A stretch of DNA of 64,000 nt, taken from the NCBI GenBank assembly GCA_002297365.1, contig DBKT01000004.1, positions 186,001 through 250,000 on the forward strand, written 5' to 3'. Position numbers and translations under genes: made by a program. This stretch comes from Caryophanales bacterium UBA743 (lineage in GTDB: Bacteria; Bacillota_I; Bacilli_A; RFN20; CAG-826). The notes beneath the pieces are model-generated. The model had not been told where the DNA came from. It saw only the letters and a list, made by a program, of their open reading frames with translations, and searched no databases. This document shows positions 36,257 through 42,642 of the stretch, piece by piece. Positions within the stretch are counted from its first letter, which is position 1; each line of letters opens with the position of its first letter.

Positions 36257-38094
36257 AAAACATCTTATTTTTGTCCCTTCTTTCCTATTTAGCCGCCTCA
36301 ACGAATGTGGCGCCTGCCGTCGTTTCTGAAAAAGCGGATATTCTTAAAGCAAGCGCAACCAAAGTCACCTTATCGATTTACAATTCCGAGGACTATATTG
36401 CGAATGGCGACGATGATTCTCTAGATATCGTCGCGGCTTTCAAGCAAAAAGTCTTAGAAGAGGATAATGTCGATATTGATGTAGCCTATTCTACATTCGA
36501 CACCAACGAAATCATGCTTTCCAACCTGCAAACCGGAGCGCAGAACTACGATTTGATCTGCACTTCCGACTATATGGTAGAAAAAATGATGGCTAACGAT
36601 CTCGTTGTCCCTTTTAAAAAGGGCGATGAAAGAAAGGCCCTTTATAGCCATAACTATGAAGCCTGGGAAAAAGACAATTACCTACAATATTCCTCTCCCT
36701 TCTTTGACAAGCTTTATGGCGATATCACCGTCAAAATGAATGGCAAAGACGAACCTATAAGCGACTATATGCGTGGCTATATGTGGGGCACTCTCGGCAT
36801 CATGTATAACCCCGAATTCTCTGTCTACCAGGATAGAGGTCTGACACCAGAAGACGTCAAAAAAGATATGTCTAGCTATTCCTCTCTCTGGGATGATTCC
36901 TATCAAGGGACCTTTCAAATCAAAGACTCCATGAGAGACTCTTACGCGATTGCCCTTCTTGAGGCCTATTCCGATGAATTCGATTCTCTTCTTGAACGTT
37001 ACGAAAAAGGAGAGCTCACTTCCGAGAAATACAACAAAGATATAAACATCATCTTCAATAACATCTCCCATATAGATGAATTTAATGAGCTGATGGAAGA
37101 GCTGGGAAGGGATGGGCACGAATCTTCCTCCGACATTATCGATAAAGTCGAAAGAGCTCTTTCTTCCTTGAAAGACAATTCCTATGGCTTGGAAGTGGAT
37201 TCAGGCAAAACCGATATCCAAACCGGAAAACGCACGGGTATCAATCTCGCTTGGAGTGGCGATGCCGTTTACGCTATCGATTCCGCAGAAGAATACGGAA
37301 CCCATCTTTATTATTCGGTTCCTCGCATCGGAGCGAATATCTGGCTTGATGCCTGGGTTATTCCGACAACCGTTCAAAACCAGGAATACGCCCAGAAATT
37401 CATCGATTTCATTTCCGACCCTGATATCGCGGCCGCCAATATGGATTATATTGGCTACACCTCGACTATAGCCGGTGATTCGATGATCGATCAGACCAGA
37501 GCCTGGTACGACGTGCGTATGGACATCTTCTACGAATATGACGAGGAGAATGACGACTTTGCTTATGATGATGAGGGCAATCTCATTTTGAAAGAGGAAT
37601 ACACTTCTTTAAGCGAGGATGAATTCAATTCCCTTTTCCGAACGGGGAAAGGCACCATCGAAGGAAAGGAATATGCCTCTTGGGATGAATATTCCGAAGA
37701 AAACGATTTAGGGTGGACGAAGGTTGATCTGGATTATTTCTTCCAGGGTTCCTTAACCAATTATGAGGATGGAATCGATACGATATTTTATACGGATGAA
37801 TATGAAAAATATGAAGTGGATGGCCATATGATCACAACGGGACGTTCCTTCTACGCCCAATATCCGCCAAGCGATATCGTCGACACTTTAATGGTCATGG
37901 AAGATTATGGAGACAATAACGAATATGTTTTAAAGATGTGGGAAAGCGTCAAATCCGGATCGGTTCCTACCACCATTGTCGTCGTTCTTCTTGTTGAGGG
38001 CGTTCTTCTCCTTACCGTTCTTGCTTATTTCTTAACGAAAAACGGCATCGCCAAGAGTTTAAGAAAGAAACGTCGTCAGGAAAGAAAGGCCTAA
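36253..38094 (+). CDS. potD: polyamine-binding protein PotD, long form with C-terminal membrane anchor
   Basis: 613 aa, against about 350 aa for usual PotD. N-terminal signal (residues 1-22) without a lipobox Cys. The binding-protein domain shows VTLSIYNSEDYIANG, YDLICTSDYMVEKM, GTLGIMYNPE, SGDAVYAIDSAEEYG and ANIWLDAWVIPTTVQN. Extra acidic segments occur at about 230-310 and 430-520. The C-terminus has one membrane helix (TTIVVVLLVEGVLLLTVLAYFL) and a basic tail, so the protein is tethered at its C-terminus rather than by lipid. Confidence 0.88.
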   Translation: MKNILFLSLLSYLAASTNVAPAVVSEKADILKASATKVTLSIYNSEDYIANGDDDSLDIVAAFKQKVLEEDNVDIDVAYSTFDTNEIMLSNLQTGAQNYDLICTSDYMVEKMMANDLVVPFKKGDERKALYSHNYEAWEKDNYLQYSSPFFDKLYGDITVKMNGKDEPISDYMRGYMWGTLGIMYNPEFSVYQDRGLTPEDVKKDMSSYSSLWDDSYQGTFQIKDSMRDSYAIALLEAYSDEFDSLLERYEKGELTSEKYNKDINIIFNNISHIDEFNELMEELGRDGHESSSDIIDKVERALSSLKDNSYGLEVDSGKTDIQTGKRTGINLAWSGDAVYAIDSAEEYGTHLYYSVPRIGANIWLDAWVIPTTVQNQEYAQKFIDFISDPDIAAANMDYIGYTSTIAGDSMIDQTRAWYDVRMDIFYEYDEENDDFAYDDEGNLILKEEYTSLSEDEFNSLFRTGKGTIEGKEYASWDEYSEENDLGWTKVDLDYFFQGSLTNYEDGIDTIFYTDEYEKYEVDGHMITTGRSFYAQYPPSDIVDTLMVMEDYGDNNEYVLKMWESVKSGSVPTTIVVVLLVEGVLLLTVLAYFLTKNGIAKSLRKKRRQERKA

Positions 38095-38099
38095 AAAGG

Positions 38100-38140
38100 A
38101 TAGCATCCCCCTTATTGAAAGAAATACGGTGGGATGCTAT
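38100..38140 (+). repeat. 10-bp inverted repeat around the tRNA-Cys promoter
   Basis: ATAGCATCCC (38100-38109) and GGGATGCTAT (38131-38140) are perfect inverse copies with a 21-nt gap containing the -35. The right arm overlaps the first three bases of the -10. It starts 5 bp after the potD stop, so it may also stabilise the 3' end of pot mRNA. Confidence 0.7.
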
Positions 38141-38143
38141 AAT
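38115..38143 (+). promoter_or_regulatory. tRNA-Cys promoter
   Basis: TTGAAA (38115-38120), 17-nt spacer, extended -10 TGC-TATAAT (38138-38143), ending 10 nt before the mature tRNA. Near-consensus housekeeping promoter. Confidence 0.88.
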
Positions 38144-38153
38144 CCTTTATGCT

Positions 38154-38227
38154 GCATCCGTAGCCAAGCGGTAAGGCCAGTGACTGCAACTCACTAATCG
38201 GCGGTTCGATTCCACCCGGATGCTCCA
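38154..38227 (+). tRNA. tRNA-Cys (GCA), CCA encoded
   Basis: Acceptor GCATCCG / CGGATGC, D arm GCC/GGC, anticodon stem AGTGA / TCACT with loop CTGCAAC (anticodon GCA), T loop TTCGATT, discriminator T and encoded CCA at 38225-38227. The T stem GGCGG / CCACC has a central C-A mismatch. Confidence 0.95.
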
Positions 38228-38237
38228 TAAGAATAGG

Positions 38238-38262
38238 AGTGCTGTTATCTCAGCACTTTTTT
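38238..38262 (+). terminator. terminator after tRNA-Cys
   Basis: AGTGCTG-TTATCT-CAGCACT stem-loop (38238-38257) followed by T-run. Confidence 0.92.
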
Positions 38263-38282
38263 CTTTTTTCATAAGAAAAAGG

Positions 38283-38311
38283 TTGCTCTTTTCTCCTTTG
38301 AAGACTATATT
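38283..38311 (+). promoter_or_regulatory. promoter of tRNA-Arg/tRNA-Pro
   Basis: TTGCTC (38283-38288), 17-nt spacer, TATATT (38306-38311); 24 nt before the tRNA-Arg 5' end. Confidence 0.6.
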
Positions 38312-38335
38312 AAATAAGCCTTTGCGAAAAGGCAT

Positions 38336-38412
38336 GCGCCAGTAGCTCAGCTGGATAGAGTAACAGACTACGAATCTGTGGGTCACGAGTTCGAATCTTG
38401 TCTGGCGCGCCA
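38336..38412 (+). tRNA. tRNA-Arg (ACG), CCA encoded
   Basis: Acceptor GCGCCAG / CTGGCGC, anticodon loop with ACG after CAGACT, T loop TTCGAAT, discriminator G and encoded CCA (38410-38412). A34 would need TadA deamination to inosine. Confidence 0.97.
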
Positions 38413-38413
38413 T

Positions 38414-38491
38414 CGGGATGTAGCGCAGCTTGGTTACCGCGTCTGCTTTGGGAGCAGAAGACCGCCGGTTCGAATCCGGCCATCCCGACCA
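38414..38491 (+). tRNA. tRNA-Pro (TGG), CCA encoded
   Basis: Acceptor CGGGATG / CATCCCG, anticodon stem TCTGC / GCAGA with loop TTTGGGA (anticodon TGG), T arm CCGG-TTCGAAT-CCGG, discriminator A and encoded CCA. One base after tRNA-Arg, so cotranscribed. Confidence 0.97.
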
Positions 38492-38497
38492 ATCGAT

Positions 38498-38520
38498 GCC
38501 CTTTAGGGGCTTTTTTTCTT
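38498..38520 (+). terminator. terminator after tRNA-Pro
   Basis: Short GCCC / GGGC stem followed by seven T and more T-rich sequence. Confidence 0.7.
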
Positions 38521-38556
38521 CGTTATTTTGAACAACCTGTTTTTTGGAACTTCAAC

Positions 38557-38652
38557 CCCTCTTTAGGTAAGAGGGCCATGAAACACAAAAGGTTCATATT
38601 CTCTACGAAAGGCACCTATTTCAGTGTCATATGGGATCGATCGCTCTATTAA
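38557..38652 (+). other. possible 24-codon small ORF with hairpin-masked ribosome binding site
   Basis: CCCTCTT (38557-38563) pairs with AAGAGGG (38569-38575), the Shine-Dalgarno of an ATG at 38578. The ORF (24 codons, TAA at 38650) ends just before the 38653 terminator. Translation MKHKRFIFSTKGTYFSVIWD... has no known match to me. No good promoter was seen; it may be a small protein, an sRNA, or chance. Confidence 0.25.
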
Positions 38653-38690
38653 AAACATTCCTCGCGATCAATGAGCGGGGATGTTTTTAT
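38653..38690. terminator. bidirectional terminator between the small ORF and mscS
   Basis: Long stem AAACATTCCTCGC with GCGGGGATGTTT (one bulge, one G-U pair); T-run on the plus strand and A-run (38651-38655) giving a T-run for minus-strand mscS. Confidence 0.85.
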
Positions 38691-38706
38691 TTTGTGGGGA
38701 TGAAAC

Positions 38707-39858
38707 TCAGTCGTCTTTATTAGCCTGGGCTTCTTTTTTTGTTTCTTCTAAAGCCTCATCATAGGCCTCTTTAACATGTTGGAAGATGTTCTTTTTCCTT
38801 TTGCTCACTTTTTCGGGAGCGCGGAGGGCTTTCTCATGGTCTTCGGAAATTTTTTTCTCTTGCTCGCTGGCTTTCACCGTCTTTTCTTCATTTGGTTGAT
38901 AGACGGTGATGCAATTATAAGGGACATTGATATTATTGTTCAGGAAAATGAGATAAAGCTCACGTTGCATATCTCTCTCCAATTGGAAACGATATGGGGC
39001 TTTGCAAGTAGCGTAAATCTTATAGAAGATGCCGGAATCACCGAGGTTTGAGATGCCAATATAGGTCGGAGGAACGATGCATTGAGGAATCTTCTCTTTA
39101 AGCTTCGGAAGTTCTTTCAGAAGAACGGCTTCAACTCTTCTTGGATCCTCATCGTAGTCTGCTTCGGCTTCGATGGCCACGGTATTATCCTCCCTAGAAA
39201 GGTTCACGCAGGAAGTGATGGAAGAGTTATTGATGGATTTGATATTCCCTAAGCGATCGTCGATCTTGATGGAACGGAGGCCGATTTGAGAGACATATCC
39301 TCTAAATCCATCAATGATAACCATATCGCCAACGTCGAAATAATCGTCGAAGACCATGAATAAGCCGGAAATCACATCCTGAATCAAAACTTGGCATCCT
39401 AAGCCAATAATCAAGGTTAAAACGCCTAACCCCGCAATGATGGAACTTATATCAACGCCCCATGTTGCAAGTATTATCGTCAAGGCGATAAGCACGGCGA
39501 CATATTTGATGAGGGAACGAATTAAGGAACCGATGGTTTGGGCTTTTTTCCCGCCTTTGGTGCAAAGGCGGACGATGAAATTGAAAACGAAAGTGAGAAT
39601 GATGGTCACAAAGACCGTCACGAAACTGACCAATATCTTGTTTCCGGAATAGGCAAAGAGCCTTTTGATTAAGACAAAACCGTTGTCGACATCTTTCCCT
39701 AGGACAAGATCGCCTACATTATCGCCAAAGATTTGCCGACAGAAAGTGAGCCCAAACAAAGCTAAAATCGACAGAAGAAGAATGACCTGGGCGATAATGA
39801 AGGAGATTTTTTGACTTTTGTTCTTCCTTTGCCACCAATTTTTTCTCGTTTCTTCCAT
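38707..39858 (-). CDS. mscS: small-conductance mechanosensitive channel (MscS family)
   Basis: 383 aa from ATG 39858 (AGGAGG upstream); an upstream in-frame ATG lacks a ribosome site. Three or four N-terminal helices, then the pore-lining TM3 region (IIAGLGVLTLIIGLGCQVLIQDVISG) and FDVGDMVIIDGFRGYVSQIGLRS of the beta domain. A basic cytosolic tail (about 325-383) is Lys/Glu-rich. Releases solutes under hypo-osmotic shock. Transcribed with the upstream membrane protein (10-bp gap). Confidence 0.92.
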   Translation of the reverse strand: MEETRKNWWQRKNKSQKISFIIAQVILLLSILALFGLTFCRQIFGDNVGDLVLGKDVDNGFVLIKRLFAYSGNKILVSFVTVFVTIILTFVFNFIVRLCTKGGKKAQTIGSLIRSLIKYVAVLIALTIILATWGVDISSIIAGLGVLTLIIGLGCQVLIQDVISGLFMVFDDYFDVGDMVIIDGFRGYVSQIGLRSIKIDDRLGNIKSINNSSITSCVNLSREDNTVAIEAEADYDEDPRRVEAVLLKELPKLKEKIPQCIVPPTYIGISNLGDSGIFYKIYATCKAPYRFQLERDMQRELYLIFLNNNINVPYNCITVYQPNEEKTVKASEQEKKISEDHEKALRAPEKVSKRKKNIFQHVKEAYDEALEETKKEAQANKDD

Positions 39859-39868
39859 AAAATGCCTC

Positions 39869-40375
39869 CTAAGAAACAAACGTCACCGTTTGCTCGAAAA
39901 TAACTTTCGTATAATCTACGCTATTGGTAAATGAGATTCGCAGGGTATTCTCTTTTTGAAAATCAACATCCTTAAAGACATACGAAAAATCTTTATCCCC
40001 TTTGAAAGTCATTTCCGTTTCTTCTTTTAAGGAAGAGTCTTCAAGCAAAGAGCAAAGGACCTTCAATCCTTGGGGATTGGAAATTTTCAAGGAAAGCGAA
40101 ATCTGATTTGGAGAAGGGACTATGGAAATCTCGCTTAATGTTGGTTCTGTAATGAAAGAGGAAAGCAAAGAGGTGCCCGTTAAAAGAGCGGTTCCAGAGA
40201 TGGCAAGCAAAGAAAGAGCGGTGGAGAATTTCCCTCCACGCTTGCTTCTTGCGTAATCGCTATCTTGATTTTTTGGCGAAAGCTCATCGGAGATGCCGGC
40301 GTTATCTGGGCTATCCCAAGTTGCGATAGGGGTGTTATTCACTTCCAAGACGTTTTCTTCCCGAATCTCATTCAT
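39869..40375 (-). CDS. single-pass membrane protein of unknown function
   Basis: 168 aa. Cytosolic acidic N-terminal 45 residues, a positive patch (RSKRGGK), one membrane helix (FSTALSLLAISGTALLTGTSLL, about 50-72), then about 95 extracellular residues with alternating beta pattern (NQISLSLKISNPQGLKVLCSL). No family recognised. First gene before mscS; its stop is next to the mscS ribosome site. No Shine-Dalgarno, but a -10 box 7 nt upstream. Confidence 0.7.
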   Translation of the reverse strand: MNEIREENVLEVNNTPIATWDSPDNAGISDELSPKNQDSDYARSKRGGKFSTALSLLAISGTALLTGTSLLSSFITEPTLSEISIVPSPNQISLSLKISNPQGLKVLCSLLEDSSLKEETEMTFKGDKDFSYVFKDVDFQKENTLRISFTNSVDYTKVIFEQTVTFVS

Positions 40376-40382
40376 AAGAATG

Positions 40383-40388
40383 ACTATA
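40383..40388 (-). promoter_or_regulatory. -10-like box before the mscS-operon gene
   Basis: TATAGT on the minus strand, 7 nt before the ATG at 40375; no ribosome binding site. Leaderless candidate. Confidence 0.45.
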
Positions 40389-40452
40389 ACATACTTTTTC
40401 TTGGCGAGAAATGCGCATATCGTTTTCTTTGAAAGGAGGGGAAATCTATAAT

Positions 40453-41304
40453 ATGGAGCATATGAGACATTTGGAAAACAATCATTACACAGGCGAAAGA
40501 GCCCTCTTCAAAATCTCCGACACTTCACTTTGGAACTGTCTTTTTGATGATGGCGAATCTCCCTTAAAAGAATGCAGCAACCTCTTAATCACCCACTCCG
40601 CGTTTGGCTATAAATATCCCTTATGGTATGGGAAAAACCATTATGTGAAAGACACGACATTCCTTGAAGAAGAAAGAGCTGGCGTTTGGTATACGGATGA
40701 TTCCGTCTTTGAGTCCTGTCAAATTTTCGGGGAAAAGAACTTCCGCAAATGCCGTAACCTCACCCTTCGAAACATTCTTTTTCAAAACGCTTCGGAGACC
40801 TTATGGTGGAACGATGGATTAACGCTTGATAATATCGAAGCCAAAGGGGATTATTTCGGGATGGCTTCTAAAAACGTCTCCATTCGCAATCTCCGATTGG
40901 AAGGGAATTATGCGTTCGATGGATGTGAGAATCTTGCAATCTATGACAGCCTCCTTCATACCAAAGACGCTTTCTGGAATTGCAAAAACATCCTCTTAGA
41001 AAACTGCGTGATTGAAGGGGAATATTTCGGCTGGAACAGCCAAAACGTCACTCTCCGCAATTGCAAGATCATCTCCCACCAAGGTTTTTGCTATATGAAA
41101 AATATCACATTGGAGAATTGCGAAACCCCCGATTCGGATTTGGCCTTTGAATATTGCGAGAATATAAACGCAACAATAAAAGGCTCTCTTCTTTCATTGA
41201 AAAACCCCATTTCCGGGAAGCTTGTTATCGAACAACTTGGGCAATATATCCAAGATGACCCTTCTTTGGATTTTTCCAAAACAACCGTGGAGAGCAAGCG
41301 ATGA
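40453..41304 (+). CDS. DUF3737 family protein
   Basis: 283 aa from ATG 40453, with GGAGG about 12 nt upstream (ATG 40462 is a close alternative and a TATAAT overlaps 40447-40452). HYTGERALFKISD, GESPLKECSNL, ALRNILFQNASETLWWND and FEYCENINATIKG are hallmarks of DUF3737, a right-handed parallel beta-helix protein with repeated short turns. Function unknown in the family. Overlaps the PatB-like gene by ATGA. Confidence 0.85.
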   Translation: MEHMRHLENNHYTGERALFKISDTSLWNCLFDDGESPLKECSNLLITHSAFGYKYPLWYGKNHYVKDTTFLEEERAGVWYTDDSVFESCQIFGEKNFRKCRNLTLRNILFQNASETLWWNDGLTLDNIEAKGDYFGMASKNVSIRNLRLEGNYAFDGCENLAIYDSLLHTKDAFWNCKNILLENCVIEGEYFGWNSQNVTLRNCKIISHQGFCYMKNITLENCETPDSDLAFEYCENINATIKGSLLSLKNPISGKLVIEQLGQYIQDDPSLDFSKTTVESKR

Positions 41305-42464
41305 AATACGATTTTGATGCATTGCCTCCTAGAAGAGGCACGGATTCCATCAAATGGAACGTTCGTGAGAATGAGCTTCCGATGTGGATTGCGGATATGG
41401 ATTTTGCGGTCGCTCCTCCTATTCAGAAAGCCATTCTTGAGAGAGCTTCGCATCCTGTTTATGGTTACTCCGATATCCAAGAAGAGTGGTATCAAGCCTA
41501 TATTGATTTCTTTCACGATCGCCATTCTTTCGAAATTCAAAAAGACTGGCTTATTTTCTCTACGGGCGTGGTTCCGACGATATCTTCAAGCGTAAGAAAA
41601 CTCACGAGTCCTGGAGATGAGGTTGTCCTTCTCACCCCTGTCTATAACATCTTTTATAATTCGATTCGTAATAACCTCCGTTTTGCGAAAGAGGTGCCAT
41701 TGCGTTATTTCGCCAATTCCTATTCGATTGATTTCCCTCTTTTGGAGGAGGCTTTATCGAGCGAAAAGGCGAAATTGCTCATCCTTTGCAACCCTCAAAA
41801 CCCTATCGGTAAGATATGGAGCGAAGAAGAGCTATCGGAAATCGGGAGACTTTGTAAAAAACATCATGTCATCGTCTTATCCGATGAAATCCATGGGGAG
41901 GTCACCAAACCAGGCGTTTCTTATGTTCCCTTCCTTTCTGTCAACGAAACGAATAAGGAGATTGGTTTTGCCGCAATATCGGTCACGAAAGCGTTCAATA
42001 TCGCCGGCATACACACATCCGCAATCATTATTCCTAATAAGGAACTTCGTGCAAAAGTGGTCCGTCAATTGAATACGGACGAATGCGCTGAGCCAAATGT
42101 TTTCGCGATACCAGCAAGCGTTGCCGCCCTTCACGATTCTCAAGATTGGCTTGATGAAATGAGGGAATACGTGGAAAGGAATAAGGAATATGTCTATGGG
42201 TTTCTGGAAAAGAACATTCCTTCTTTCGTTGCCATTAAACAAGAAGCGACCTATCTTATGTGGATCGATATTTCAAAATTAACCATAGATGATAAGGCCT
42301 TTTCTTCGTTCGCAAGAGAGAAAACCGGTCTTTTCCTGACCCCTGGTTCAACCTATGGAAAAGGAGGGGAAGGGTTTCTTAGAATGAACGTCGCGACCTC
42401 TTTGTCTAATGTGAAAGACGCCTGCCTTCGCCTTCTTAAGGCTATTTCTTATTTCCGGAAATAA
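41301..42464 (+). CDS. patB: PLP-dependent C-S lyase (PatB/MalY family)
   Basis: 387 aa fold-type I PLP enzyme, probably cystathionine beta-lyase or cysteine desulfhydrase. N-terminal RRGTDSIKWN, LPMWIADMDFAVAPPI, then LLILCNPQNPIGKIWS, VLSDEIHGEV and the PLP lysine in SVTKAFNIAGIHTS. Length typical of MalY/PatB. Operon with the DUF3737 gene. Confidence 0.9.
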   Translation: MKYDFDALPPRRGTDSIKWNVRENELPMWIADMDFAVAPPIQKAILERASHPVYGYSDIQEEWYQAYIDFFHDRHSFEIQKDWLIFSTGVVPTISSSVRKLTSPGDEVVLLTPVYNIFYNSIRNNLRFAKEVPLRYFANSYSIDFPLLEEALSSEKAKLLILCNPQNPIGKIWSEEELSEIGRLCKKHHVIVLSDEIHGEVTKPGVSYVPFLSVNETNKEIGFAAISVTKAFNIAGIHTSAIIIPNKELRAKVVRQLNTDECAEPNVFAIPASVAALHDSQDWLDEMREYVERNKEYVYGFLEKNIPSFVAIKQEATYLMWIDISKLTIDDKAFSSFAREKTGLFLTPGSTYGKGGEGFLRMNVATSLSNVKDACLRLLKAISYFRK

Positions 42465-42563
42465 GTTTCAACTTTGCAAAAATGCGTTAAAAACATTGCG
42501 TTATTTTGTTTTAACAAGAATTGCAAACAAATCAGTAAAATTGTGCCATTTTAGCAATTTGAA

Positions 42564-42585
42564 AATGTAAGCGCTTTTGTAAAAT
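42564..42585 (+). promoter_or_regulatory. cre-like operator overlapping promoter of the surface-enzyme operon
   Basis: AATGTAAGCGCTTTTGTA (42564-42581) matches the cre consensus WWTGNAARCGNWWWCAWW at 16 of 18 positions. It lies between TTGAAA (42559-42564) and TAAAAT (42580-42585), overlapping the -10. Binding of a CcpA/LacI-type repressor would shut the operon. Confidence 0.65.
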
Positions 42586-42642
42586 ACGTAATGCTTTTTA
42601 TATTTGTCTTTTCGGTAATTCGAAAAGATAGAAAGGATGCGT

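Noticed and set aside
38154..38491. tRNA cluster as phage/ICE attachment site
   Set aside because: No integrase, direct repeat of a tRNA 3' end or compositional change nearby.
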